Source: Pseudomonadota bacterium
Lineage (GTDB): Bacteria; Pseudomonadota; Gammaproteobacteria; Burkholderiales; Rhodocyclaceae
Direction: 5' to 3'
DNA length: 64,000 nt
Assembly (NCBI GenBank): GCA_018241725.1
Contig: JAFEDI010000144.1
Coordinates: forward strand, 1-64,000
A program made the translations under genes and the position numbers. A model generated the notes under the pieces. The model searched no databases. It had not been told where the DNA came from and worked only from the letters and a program-made list of their open reading frames with translations. Positions 44,865 through 53,610 of this stretch are shown piece by piece (positions within the stretch are counted from its first letter, which is position 1; every line of letters begins with the position of its first letter).

Positions 44865-45746
44865 ATGGAAATCTTCGGCGTCCCGACCGCCCTGCTCGGC
44901 AGCCAGTTGTTGGTCGGGTTGATCAACGGCTCCTTCTACGCGATCCTCAGCCTCGGGCTGGCGATCATCTTCGGCCTGCTCAACATCATCAACTTCGCCC
45001 ACGGCGCGCAGTACATGATGGGCGCCTTCATCGCCTGGCTGGCCCTGACGAAGTTCGAGGTCAACTACTGGGTCGCCCTGATCGCCGCGCCGCTGCTGGT
45101 CGGCCTGCTCGGCGTCCTCCTCGAGCGCACCATGCTGCGCAAGCTCTACAAGCTGGACCACCTCTACGGCCTGCTGCTCACCTTCGGGCTGGCACTGATC
45201 ATCGAGGGCATCTTCCGCGACCAGTTCGGCATCTCCGGTGAATCCTACGAGGTGCCGGAAGCCCTCTCCGGCGGCATCCACCTGGGTTTCATGTTCCTGC
45301 CGCTGTACCGCGCGTGGGTCGTCGTCGCGTCGCTGACGGTGTGCTTCGGCACCTGGTTCATGATCGAGAAGACCCGTCTCGGCGCTTACTTGCGCGCCGG
45401 CACCGAGAACCCGCAGATCGTCCAGGCGCTGGGCATCAACGTACCGCTGCTGATCACCTTCACCTACGGCTACGGCGTGGCGCTGGCCGCCTTCGCCGGC
45501 GTGCTCGCCGCACCGGTGTTCCAGGTCAATCCGCTGATGGGCTCCAACCTGATCATCGTGGTCTTCGCCGTCGTGGTAATCGGTGGCATGGGTTCCATCC
45601 TCGGCTCCATCGTGACCGGTATCGGGCTGGGCCTCATCGAGGGCCTGACCAAAGTCTTCTACCCGGAAGCCTCCGCCGTCGTCGTCTTCGTCATCATGGT
45701 CGTCGTCCTGCTGCTGCGGCCTGCGGGCCTGTTCGGCAAGGCCTGA
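44865..45746 (+). CDS. livH: ABC transporter permease (LivH-like)
   Basis: A 293-residue polytopic permease with the LivH opening QLLVGLINGSFYAILSLGLA and LLNIINFAHGAQYMMGAF, ending VLLLRPAGLFGKA. It forms the membrane channel with LivM. It lies 107 bases after the binding-protein gene, which may allow different expression levels. Confidence 0.92.
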   Translation: MEIFGVPTALLGSQLLVGLINGSFYAILSLGLAIIFGLLNIINFAHGAQYMMGAFIAWLALTKFEVNYWVALIAAPLLVGLLGVLLERTMLRKLYKLDHLYGLLLTFGLALIIEGIFRDQFGISGESYEVPEALSGGIHLGFMFLPLYRAWVVVASLTVCFGTWFMIEKTRLGAYLRAGTENPQIVQALGINVPLLITFTYGYGVALAAFAGVLAAPVFQVNPLMGSNLIIVVFAVVVIGGMGSILGSIVTGIGLGLIEGLTKVFYPEASAVVVFVIMVVVLLLRPAGLFGKA

Positions 45747-45768
45747 ACCACGGAAACCAGGAGTCAGC

Positions 45769-46725
45769 GTGAACTCTCCCGCCCAGCCCAGCGCCCTGAT
45801 CAAGACCGAGGTGTTGTACACCGGCCTGTTCGTCGTCGGCCTGCTCGCACCCTTCGCGGTGTACCCGACCTTTCTGATGAAGCTGTTCTGCTTCGCGCTG
45901 TTCGCCAGCGCCTTCAACCTGCTGCTCGGCTTCGCCGGCCTGCTGTCCTTCGGCCACGCCGCCTTTCTCGGCACGGCGGGCTATGTGTGCGGCCTGCTGG
46001 TACGTGACTCCGGCGTCTCACCCGAAGTGGGCATTCTGGCTGGCACGGTCAGCGCCGGCCTGCTCGGCTGGCTGTTCGGCATCCTGGCGATCCGCCGTAC
46101 CGGCATCTACTTCGCGATGATCACGCTGGCCCTCGCCCAGATGGTGTATTTCCTGGTCCTGCAGGTGCCCGCCACCGGCGGCGAGGACGGCCTGCAGGGC
46201 GTGCCCCGCGGCAACCTCTTCGGCCTCATCGACCTGTCGGACAACATCGCCATGTACTACCTGGTGTACGCGGTTTTCAGCATCGGCTTCTTCATCATCT
46301 ACCGGACGATCCACTCCCCCTTCGGACAGATCCTCAAGGCCATCCGCGAGAACGAACCGCGGGCAATTTCCCTCGGCTACGACGTGGCCAAATTCAAACT
46401 GCTGGCCTTCGTGATCTCGGCCTCTCTGGCCGGCCTCGCCGGTGCGACCAAGACCCTGGTCTTCCAGCTGGCGTCGCTCTCCGACGTGCATTGGCACACC
46501 TCCGGCGAGGTGGTGCTGATGACCCTGCTTGGCGGCCTCGGCACCATTCTCGGCCCGGCCGTCGGCTCGGCGACCATCGTCAGCCTGCAGAACGAACTGG
46601 CCGACAAGGTCGGTTCGTGGGTGACGGTGATCATGGGGGCGATCTTCGTAGCCTGCGTGCTGGCCTTCCGGCGCGGCATCGTCGGCGAGATCCAGGCGCT
46701 GATCCAGCGGGCCGGTATCCGCTGA
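45769..46725 (+). CDS. livM: ABC transporter permease (LivM-like)
   Basis: A 318-residue permease with LLLGFAGLLSFGHAAFLG and the C-terminal GGLGTILGPAVGSA typical of LivM. It starts at GTG 45769 after CCAGGAG. It closes the operon and converges on the next gene with a 17-base gap. Confidence 0.92.
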   Translation: MNSPAQPSALIKTEVLYTGLFVVGLLAPFAVYPTFLMKLFCFALFASAFNLLLGFAGLLSFGHAAFLGTAGYVCGLLVRDSGVSPEVGILAGTVSAGLLGWLFGILAIRRTGIYFAMITLALAQMVYFLVLQVPATGGEDGLQGVPRGNLFGLIDLSDNIAMYYLVYAVFSIGFFIIYRTIHSPFGQILKAIRENEPRAISLGYDVAKFKLLAFVISASLAGLAGATKTLVFQLASLSDVHWHTSGEVVLMTLLGGLGTILGPAVGSATIVSLQNELADKVGSWVTVIMGAIFVACVLAFRRGIVGEIQALIQRAGIR

Positions 46726-46742
46726 CACGGACGACCGCACCA

Positions 46743-47819
46743 TCAGGCCGCGACGGCGGCGGCCTTCTTCTTTCGCTCCGCGGTGTAGTCCGCGTAGGTC
46801 GCCATCAGCCCGGTTTCGAGGGAGGTTTTCGCCACCAGCCCGAGAGCCGACAGGCGGCCGGTATCGAGCAGCGGCGAGCCGGCTACAGCCGTCGCTGAAA
46901 ACTGGATGCAGCCCTCGAAACCGACCACTGCCGCCAGCGCGCTGGCCAGCTCGGCCAGCGTCACCGGGGTCGCACTTCCCACATTGAGCATCGGCCCGTC
47001 GTAGCACCGCTCCATCAGGTCCACGCAGACTGCCGCCAGATCGTCAGCAAAGACCAGATCCCAACGCGTGTCGGCAGCCCAGGGCAACACGATTGCCGGC
47101 TCGGCGCCGGTCGCCACTACGCGCTTGCCCTCCCCCCGCGCCAGCCCGAGGCGTGCGAGTACATCGTCCGGAATGCGCCCATGGCGCTTCTCGTCAGCTG
47201 AAATCGCATCGAGCGCCAAACCACGCACCAGCTTGGCCAGATGCAGCTGACGCAACAACACAGGGACCGGCCGGCCACCATGCAGATCGAAGCTGTCCGC
47301 CGGACCATAGACGCAGGACGGCACGATGCTGACGAAGGGCTGGCCATACTGTGCGCCGTAGGCATCGCACAGTTGCACGCCGGCCAGCCTGGCCTGGCCA
47401 TGGGCACCGGTCGCCGGTGGTCCACTCATCGCCGCAGACTCCGCGACGGGCTCCACCGCACCGGCCGGGTAGATGCCATCTGCCGCGATGAAAGCCAGCC
47501 AGCGCACCGCCGCCTCGTGGGCGCCGTGGATTAGGTTGTTCTGGATCGTCAGGTTCTCGAACAGCACCCGGCCCGGCTCCTCCGCGTCGCCGGACGGCGG
47601 GCGCTCGGCGGCACAGAAGACGTACGAGGGGCGCTGGAACTCGATCAGCTCGAAGACCGAACGCTGATCGAGGATGTCGAGCTGAATGTCGTTGCGGACC
47701 AGGATGTCGGTGTAGCCGCGGGTTTCGAGGGCACGCACGAGGGCGGCACCGATCATGCCGCGATGGCCGGCCACGAAGACCTTGTCGTCGCGGGTGGGCA
47801 GGCTGGGTGTCGGGTTCAT
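46743..47819 (-). CDS. GDP-L-fucose synthase homologue with altered active site
   Basis: A 358-residue SDR-extended protein whose Rossmann start VFVAGHRGMIGAALVRALE and later GVQLCDAYGAQYG and VYGPADSF follow GDP-fucose synthase (Fcl/WcaG). The enzyme's catalytic set is lost: SSCIYP is here AADGIYP, and YAIAKIAG is HGQARLAG, so Ser, Cys, Tyr and Lys are all replaced. It is probably a pseudo-enzyme or a differently acting epimerase. No other sugar-nucleotide genes are near. The ATG is at 47819. Confidence 0.75.
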   Translation of the reverse strand: MNPTPSLPTRDDKVFVAGHRGMIGAALVRALETRGYTDILVRNDIQLDILDQRSVFELIEFQRPSYVFCAAERPPSGDAEEPGRVLFENLTIQNNLIHGAHEAAVRWLAFIAADGIYPAGAVEPVAESAAMSGPPATGAHGQARLAGVQLCDAYGAQYGQPFVSIVPSCVYGPADSFDLHGGRPVPVLLRQLHLAKLVRGLALDAISADEKRHGRIPDDVLARLGLARGEGKRVVATGAEPAIVLPWAADTRWDLVFADDLAAVCVDLMERCYDGPMLNVGSATPVTLAELASALAAVVGFEGCIQFSATAVAGSPLLDTGRLSALGLVAKTSLETGLMATYADYTAERKKKAAAVAA

Positions 47820-47952
47820 GACAGGATGGCTTCCGGAATGTCGCGGACAAGCGGCCGGGCCCACCGTTTGCGGGCACAAGGAACGGCCGGCTGTACTCGG
47901 GCAGCCTGGCAAGCAGGTAGCGTTCCATCCGGTGGGCTGAACGTGGCAACCC

Positions 47953-47983
47953 AAAAGCAAAACGGACGGCCCCAGCCGTCCGT
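47953..47983 (-). terminator. Terminator of the heme chemoreceptor gene
   Basis: On the minus strand a nine-base-pair stem ACGGACGGC/GCCGTCCGT with a four-base loop is followed by TTTTGCTTTT, 23 bases after the stop codon. Confidence 0.8.
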
Positions 47984-48006
47984 CTCCAGCACCGCACACC
48001 TCCGGC

Positions 48007-49629
48007 TTAGACCCGGAAACGCGACACCGTCTGCTGCAGCTGGCTGGCGAGGTTCTCCATGTCCTGGGCGGCGCGGGCCGTAGACTCGACAGCTTCATTA
48101 TTGTCCCGCGCCATCGCGGCGATCGACTCGATGCTCTCGGCCACCGCTGCGCTGGCCGAACGCTGCTGCTCGGTCGCCTCGGCGATCTCGTCGAGGCCAT
48201 GTCCGACGGCCACCACCGACTCGTTGCCAGCAGTGATCGCGCTGGACACCGTGGACACCGCCTCTCGGCTCGACGCCAAGTGCTCCAGCCCTTGCTGGAT
48301 GGATTCGCGCACCGCCACCGACTGCTTGCTGAGACGCGACGTGACCGCGTCGATCTCACCGGCGGAGCGGGCCGACTTCTCGGCCAGCTTGCGCACTTCG
48401 TCAGCCACCACCGCAAAGCCGCGCCCCTGCTCGCCGGCGCGAGCTGCTTCGATAGCCGCATTGAGGGCCAGCAGGTTGGTCTGCTCGGCGATGTCACGCA
48501 CCTCCTGAGTCATCGTCGTGATCGCCGTAGTGGACTCGACGAACTGCTCCACCGACGACGCCATTTCCCGCACCGCGCTCTCGGCGTAGCTCACTTCCGC
48601 CACCAGGGAATCGAGGGTCCGGCTGCCTTCTCCGGCCTGCTTCAAGCTCTCCTGGGAACGCTGGTGTACCCGCTCGGCGCTGGCCGCCACGTTCGCGATG
48701 TTGGCCGCCATGTGCTCCACCGATGCGGCCGCACTCACCGACTGATCGCTCTGGCGGCGGGACCCGTCGGCCACCCGGCCGGCACTGGACGACAACTGGT
48801 GCGCCGAACTAGTCACCCGCGCGGCCGATTCGGACACATGCCGGACCAGTTGCGCAATCGTGCCGAGCATTTCATTGAAGGTGGATGCGGTCTTGCCGAT
48901 CTCGTCCTGCCCAGCCACCGTCAGGCGCCGGGTCAGGTCACCCTCGCCCTTGGCGATCTCGGCCAGGCTGTTATTCATCTCGGTGAGCGGCGTCACGACG
49001 AAGCGCCGGATGAAGAACATCACGAAGACGATCAGCGGTATCGACACAACCAGTGCGCTGACGATGCTCTTCCACAGGAAGGTGTCCACCGCCTCGTTCA
49101 CCCGGTCGAGGGAAATCTTCATGCTCACCAGACCCAATGGCGTGCCCGGCGTTACCTGATGGCAGGCCGTACAGTTCTTGCCAAGGTAATTGGTGGACGC
49201 AAGCGCCGGCTTTACGACCCTCAGGTACTCGCCGGTGCCGTTGCCGTGTTCGACCCGAACCATGGCCTTCCCGCTGCTCAAGGCCTGCTTTTCATCCTCA
49301 TCGAGGGTCGGCATCTTGCGATTGCCGGGGCCGAACTGCTTGCTGACCGCGTCAGCGCGTATTACTTCGAGATCGCGGATCACCGACAGCTGCTTGATCT
49401 GGTCGAGGAAAACCTCCCGCTGCCCCACAGTGCCGGTAATCATCATGCCGGTCAGGCCGGCCATGGTCATTTCGTGGATGCTGTGCGCGAAGTCTTCCGC
49501 CTGCGCAATCGCAATGTCCCGATTGACGCGGGTCTCCCACGCGATCATGCCCCCCCAAGCGATCACCAGCATCAGCCAGATCGCCCCCGTCAGACGTAGC
49601 CAGATAGGCGTATCCGATAGCTTGCGCAT
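48007..49629 (-). CDS. Chemoreceptor with c-type heme motif in the sensor domain
   Basis: A 540-residue receptor: membrane helix about 10-31, periplasmic domain 32-185, helix about 186-207, HAMP, then a signalling domain ([37 protein letters not shown]). The periplasmic domain contains CTACH (Cys153, Cys156, His157), the covalent heme c motif, preceded by NYLGKN. It resembles the Tll0287/DUF3365-like heme sensor domains. It would sense redox state or a diatomic gas. A GTG nine bases upstream is an alternative start. Confidence 0.88.
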   Translation of the reverse strand: MRKLSDTPIWLRLTGAIWLMLVIAWGGMIAWETRVNRDIAIAQAEDFAHSIHEMTMAGLTGMMITGTVGQREVFLDQIKQLSVIRDLEVIRADAVSKQFGPGNRKMPTLDEDEKQALSSGKAMVRVEHGNGTGEYLRVVKPALASTNYLGKNCTACHQVTPGTPLGLVSMKISLDRVNEAVDTFLWKSIVSALVVSIPLIVFVMFFIRRFVVTPLTEMNNSLAEIAKGEGDLTRRLTVAGQDEIGKTASTFNEMLGTIAQLVRHVSESAARVTSSAHQLSSSAGRVADGSRRQSDQSVSAAASVEHMAANIANVAASAERVHQRSQESLKQAGEGSRTLDSLVAEVSYAESAVREMASSVEQFVESTTAITTMTQEVRDIAEQTNLLALNAAIEAARAGEQGRGFAVVADEVRKLAEKSARSAGEIDAVTSRLSKQSVAVRESIQQGLEHLASSREAVSTVSSAITAGNESVVAVGHGLDEIAEATEQQRSASAAVAESIESIAAMARDNNEAVESTARAAQDMENLASQLQQTVSRFRV

Positions 49630-49731
49630 GCTTACCACCCCAGATTGGTGCCGGTTTTTGATTTCCGGTCAGTTGTTGTCTACGGGAGGTATACGGCAAA
49701 GGCTCCGCGGGCTTTAAGCCTCGCGGCGAAA

Positions 49732-50331
49732 TCAACGGGGAGTTTTCGGCTCGACAGCGCGGGTATTCAGGCGCTGGGTTGCCCCGTTCCAGTCGGCCCG
49801 CGCAATCAGCGGCCAGGCCGACAAAGCACGATCGATGGACTCATCGATGAGTGTTGCTTCCTCTCGCCGGGGCGGCTTGAGGACGAAGTTCACCACCTCG
49901 TTGCGGTCACCAGGGTGGCCGATGCCAATACGCAGGCGCCAGAAGTCCTGGGTTCCCAGGTGGGCGGTGATGTCCTTCAGGCCGTTGTGGCCACCCAGGC
50001 CACCGCCGAACTTGACGCGCAACTGGCCGGGAGGAATATCGAGTTCGTCATGCACCACAAGAATCTCGGCGGGTGCGATGCGATAGAAACGCGCCAGCGC
50101 GGCCACCGACTGGCCGGAGCGGTTCATGAAGGTCTGCGGCATCAACAGCCAAACGCCTTCATTGCGGGCATTGGCGGCGAGGCCGTGAAAACGGGCTTCC
50201 TTGCTGAAGCTGGTGCCCAGATCGCGGGCCAGGCGCTCACAAAACCAAAACCCGGCGTTATGCCGGGTTTCAGCGTATTCCGCACCGGGGTTGCCGAGGC
50301 CGACGACGAGCTTGGGTGCAAACTGGCTCAT
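49732..50331 (-). CDS. pth: Peptidyl-tRNA hydrolase
   Basis: A 199-residue Pth with [18 protein letters not shown] (catalytic His), [10 protein letters not shown] and [22 protein letters not shown] motifs. It frees tRNA from dropped peptidyl-tRNA. It follows rplY by 30 bases on the same transcript. A terminator-like hairpin lies inside its coding sequence. Confidence 0.97.
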   Translation of the reverse strand: MSQFAPKLVVGLGNPGAEYAETRHNAGFWFCERLARDLGTSFSKEARFHGLAANARNEGVWLLMPQTFMNRSGQSVAALARFYRIAPAEILVVHDELDIPPGQLRVKFGGGLGGHNGLKDITAHLGTQDFWRLRIGIGHPGDRNEVVNFVLKPPRREEATLIDESIDRALSAWPLIARADWNGATQRLNTRAVEPKTPR

Positions 50332-50361
50332 GCGTTATCGACCTCGCAATCCCGGGGAGAA

Positions 50362-50961
50362 TCAGGCGGCCGGGGTTTCGGCAGCTTCGTCGGCGCCACC
50401 ACGGACGGCCAGGATGGTCGCCACGACGGGGTCTTCACCGTGAGTCAGCGCCTTGACGCCGGCCGGCAGAACCAGATTGGACACGTGGATGGAGTGGCCG
50501 GAAGCCAGATCCTTCAGGTCGACCTGGATGAACTCAGGCAGATCGCCCGGCAGACACTCGAGTTCGACTTCGGTCATGACGTGGGACACGATGCCGCCGT
50601 CGAGCTTGACGCCCGGAGCGATCTCGGCGTTCACAAAGTGCAGGGGCACCTTGACGTGGATCTTGTGGCTAGCGTCAACACGCTGGAAGTCCAGGTGCAG
50701 CACTTGCTGCTTGTACGGGTGCCACTGGGTGTCCTTCAGAATCACGGACTGGACGGCGCCATCCAGGACCATGCTCAGCACGGAAGAATGGAAGGCTTCG
50801 TTGCGCAGGGCGTGGTAGATCTCGTTGTGATCAACTTCGACCTGCTGGGGAGCGGCAGAACCACCGAAAACGATGGCGGGCACGCTGCCGGCACGACGCA
50901 GGCGGCGGCTCGCACTCGAACCCTGCTGAACGCGCGACTTGGCATTGAATTGAATGGTCAT
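50362..50961 (-). CDS. rplY: 50S ribosomal protein L25 (CTC form)
   Basis: A 199-residue long-form L25: an N-terminal 5S-rRNA-binding domain (QFNAKSRVQQGSSASRRLRRAG) and a C-terminal CTC/TL5 domain, ending in an Ala/Glu-rich tail. The ATG at 50961 follows GGAG. A hairpin with a U-run lies just upstream. Confidence 0.96.
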   Translation of the reverse strand: MTIQFNAKSRVQQGSSASRRLRRAGSVPAIVFGGSAAPQQVEVDHNEIYHALRNEAFHSSVLSMVLDGAVQSVILKDTQWHPYKQQVLHLDFQRVDASHKIHVKVPLHFVNAEIAPGVKLDGGIVSHVMTEVELECLPGDLPEFIQVDLKDLASGHSIHVSNLVLPAGVKALTHGEDPVVATILAVRGGADEAAETPAA

Positions 50962-50976
50962 CAGTACTACTCCAGT

Positions 50977-51004
50977 AAAAAGCCTGTCCGCGACCAGACA
51001 GGCT
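50977..51004 (-). terminator. Hairpin with U-run in the rplY leader
   Basis: AGCCTGTC-N8-GACAGGCT followed by TTTT, ending 16 bases before the rplY start. It is the second of two tandem hairpins after prs. It may be a back-up terminator or an attenuator controlling rplY. Confidence 0.6.
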
Positions 51005-51005
51005 G

Positions 51006-51036
51006 AAAAAAGCCGGCGGGCTTTCACCCGCCGGCT
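51006..51036 (-). terminator. Terminator of prs
   Basis: A ten-base-pair GC-rich stem AGCCGGCGGG/CCCGCCGGCT with a six-base loop, followed by TTTTTT on the minus strand, 14 bases past the prs stop. Confidence 0.85.
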
Positions 51037-51050
51037 CAAAACTTGATGAT

Positions 51051-52001
51051 TTACTCCGTGAAGAGCGAACTCACTGACTCTTCGTTGCTGATCCGCAGGA
51101 TGGTATCGGCAAGCAGGTCGGCGATGGACACCGAGCCGATCTTGCTACAGGCCTTGGCCTCGTCGGACAGCGGGATGGTGTCGGTGACGATCAGTTCGTC
51201 GAGGTCGGACTCGTTGATGCGGCTGATCGCCGGGCCGGACAGCACCGCGTGCGTACAGTAGGCCAGCACGCGCTTGGCACCGTTTTCCTTCAGCGCTTGA
51301 GCAGCCTTGCAAAGGGTGCCAGCGGTATCGACGATGTCGTCCATGATCACACAGGTGCGACCTTCGACCTCACCGATGATGTTCATCACTTCGGACACGT
51401 TGGCCTTGGGACGACGTTTGTCGATAATCGCCAGATCGCACTCGAGGCGCTTGGCGAAGGCACGGGCACGAACCACGCCGCCGACGTCAGGGGAAACGAC
51501 CATCAGATCGTCGTACTTCTGCTTTTCCAGGTAATCCAGCAACACCGGGGTCGCATAGATGTTATCTACCGGGATATCGAAGAAACCCTGGATCTGGTCG
51601 GCGTGAAGATCGACGGTCAGGACACGCTGCACACCGGCGGCCTGCAGCATGTTGGCCACCACCTTGGCGGTGATGGGCACACGTGCTGAACGCGGACGGC
51701 GATCCTGACGGGCGTAACCAAAGTAAGGAATGGCTGCGGTGATCCGACCGGCGGAGGCGCGCTTGAGCGCATCCACCATGATCAGCAGCTCCATGATGTT
51801 ATCGTTGGTGGGAACGCAGGTCGGCTGGAGGACGAAGATGTCCTTGCCGCGCACGTTCTCCAGCAGTTCGACATTGACTTCGCCGTCGGAGAAACGCCCT
51901 ACAGTGGCGGAACCCAGAGATTTGCCCAAGCGGCGCACAACATCTGCGGCCAGTTTGGGGTTGGCGTTGCCGGTGAAAACCATCAGGCTGCCCGAAGCCA
52001 T
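51051..52001 (-). CDS. prs: Ribose-phosphate pyrophosphokinase
   Basis: A 316-residue PRPP synthase with [18 protein letters not shown], the [15 protein letters not shown] metal/ATP segment and the PRPP loop [13 protein letters not shown]. It makes PRPP for nucleotides, His and Trp. The ATG at 52001 follows AGAGG; an in-frame GTG six bases earlier is less likely. Confidence 0.97.
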   Translation of the reverse strand: MASGSLMVFTGNANPKLAADVVRRLGKSLGSATVGRFSDGEVNVELLENVRGKDIFVLQPTCVPTNDNIMELLIMVDALKRASAGRITAAIPYFGYARQDRRPRSARVPITAKVVANMLQAAGVQRVLTVDLHADQIQGFFDIPVDNIYATPVLLDYLEKQKYDDLMVVSPDVGGVVRARAFAKRLECDLAIIDKRRPKANVSEVMNIIGEVEGRTCVIMDDIVDTAGTLCKAAQALKENGAKRVLAYCTHAVLSGPAISRINESDLDELIVTDTIPLSDEAKACSKIGSVSIADLLADTILRISNEESVSSLFTE

Positions 52002-52034
52002 GATCACCTCTCGTTACTGCGATGAAGAACAGCT

Positions 52035-52067
52035 TAAAACAAAACGGGCAGGTTTTTGGCCTGCCCG
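52035..52067 (-). terminator. Terminator after tRNA-Gln
   Basis: CGGGCAGG/CCTGCCCG with a seven-base loop followed by TTTTGTTTT on the minus strand, eight bases after the tRNA. It would end the ispE-tRNA transcript and isolate prs. Confidence 0.8.
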
Positions 52068-52074
52068 CATAATT

Positions 52075-52151
52075 TGGCTGGGGAAGAAGGATTCGAACCT
52101 TCGAATGCCGGAATCAAAATCCGGTGCCTTGACCAACTTGGCGACTCCCCA
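52075..52151 (-). tRNA. glnT: tRNA-Gln (TTG)
   Basis: Cloverleaf with acceptor TGGGGAG/TTCCCCA (one G-U pair), T-loop GGTTCGAATCC, anticodon TTG in loop TTTTGAT and encoded CCA. It sits between ispE and prs, an order known in Betaproteobacteria. Confidence 0.95.
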
Positions 52152-52169
52152 AGAAATCGTTTTCGCTAC

Positions 52170-53030
52170 TTACACAACCCAGCTCTGCAGAGGGTGCCTG
52201 TCGAGCCCTTCGGCTACCCAGACCTTCAAACCCTGCGGCGCTTTGGCTAGAACCTGCTCTGCCGCTTCCTTCGTATCGAAGGGAGCAAAGATACAAGCTC
52301 CTGAACCGCTCATTCTTGCTGCCCCGTATTGCGACAACCAATCAAGCGCTTCAGCCACTTTCGGAAACTTCCTGCATGCTGTTGCCTGCATGTCGTTTCG
52401 CGTTGTGTGCGTTGCGAAGGCCTGCATTATTAGGATTTCACTATCGCGTGTCAACAGGGGATCAGAAAATATTTCTGAAGTTGGCACAAAAACGCTCGGA
52501 GCCACCATTACGTACCAGGCGGGCGGCACGCTCAAGGGGGTCAGATCCTCCCCCACGCCCTCGGCAAAAGCGGTCTCCCCGAAGATGAAGAAGGGCACGT
52601 CGGCCCCCAGCTTGAGACCGATCTCCTGCAGGCGCTGGCGAGACAGCCCGCAGCCCCAGATCCTGTTGAGCACGAGCAGCACCGAAGCCGCATCCGAACT
52701 TCCGCCTCCCAGGCCACCGCCCATCGGGATCTGCTTACTGACGCCGATCTCCGCTCCCAAGGTAGAGCCCGTCGCCGCCTGCAGCGCCTTTGCGGCCCGC
52801 ACCACCAGGTCAGACTCTGGGGGCACACCCGGCACTTCGGTAGTACGCAGGATCACACCGTCGTCGCGACGACGGAGCGTGATCTCGTCGCCCCAATCGA
52901 GCATGCGGAAGGCGGTCTGCAGCAAATGGTAGCCATCCGGGCGGCGCCCGACGATGTGCAGAAAAAGGTTGATCTTGGCCGGGGCAGCCACGCGGATGGT
53001 GGCTGCCGGATCGAATTGGGCAAGGGTCAC
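52170..53030 (-). CDS. ispE: 4-diphosphocytidyl-2-C-methyl-D-erythritol kinase
   Basis: A 286-residue GHMP kinase of the MEP isoprenoid pathway, with PAKINLFLHIVGRRPDGYH, the ATP loop PMGGGLGGGSSDAA and MSGSGACIFAPF. GTG start at 53030, one base after the lolB stop. Confidence 0.96.
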   Translation of the reverse strand: MTLAQFDPAATIRVAAPAKINLFLHIVGRRPDGYHLLQTAFRMLDWGDEITLRRRDDGVILRTTEVPGVPPESDLVVRAAKALQAATGSTLGAEIGVSKQIPMGGGLGGGSSDAASVLLVLNRIWGCGLSRQRLQEIGLKLGADVPFFIFGETAFAEGVGEDLTPLSVPPAWYVMVAPSVFVPTSEIFSDPLLTRDSEILIMQAFATHTTRNDMQATACRKFPKVAEALDWLSQYGAARMSGSGACIFAPFDTKEAAEQVLAKAPQGLKVWVAEGLDRHPLQSWVV

Positions 53031-53031
53031 G

Positions 53032-53610
53032 TCAGGGATTCCAGGTATCGATGATCAGGCGCAGCCGGGTGTCACCACGGTGGATGTCGATCTTGCGGGG
53101 CAGTGCCGCCCGGTCGTCGTCGGTGTATTCCAGGTACTCAACGGTCCATCCCTGGTCGATGACGCGCAGCGGGCGCCCCGCAGCATCGAGTTCACGGACT
53201 TCCGCGCCGCCCGGCAAGCGGGCGGTCACCCAACGTGGCAACTGGGCAAAGGGCGCCTGCACGTCGAACAGGCGCTCGGCCAGCTCTGCCGCCGAAGCGG
53301 CCTCTACGCGCCTGCCATCGGCGAGGGTCATGCGGGCGCCGCCCGGATCGGACCGGATACGCGCCACCCCCTGCCCCAGCGGACCGGAGAACAGCCATTC
53401 GTCCCCTTCCTCGGCGTGCATCCATTCGACACCGACGGCGGCGGTCTTGTCGCCGTCCCGCACCTGCAGGCGGCCGTCGATCTCGAAACGAGGCAGTGCA
53501 GCCATGGACGGCGCTTCCGGTGCTTTTGCGGCAGCCGGCGGCGCCACCGACTGTATTGCGCAGGCGCCAAGGATCAGCGGCAGCAGGCTCGCGGCAAGGA
53601 TTCGTCTCAC
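53032..53610 (-). CDS. lolB: Outer-membrane lipoprotein LolB
   Basis: A 192-residue lipoprotein with lipobox LGAC (Cys16). The mature part has LolB features: FEIDGRLQVRDGDKTAAVGVEW and LFSGPLGQGVARI. It receives lipoproteins from LolA. Its start overlaps the TPR gene by four bases. Confidence 0.93.
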   Translation of the reverse strand: MRRILAASLLPLILGACAIQSVAPPAAAKAPEAPSMAALPRFEIDGRLQVRDGDKTAAVGVEWMHAEEGDEWLFSGPLGQGVARIRSDPGGARMTLADGRRVEAASAAELAERLFDVQAPFAQLPRWVTARLPGGAEVRELDAAGRPLRVIDQGWTVEYLEYTDDDRAALPRKIDIHRGDTRLRLIIDTWNP

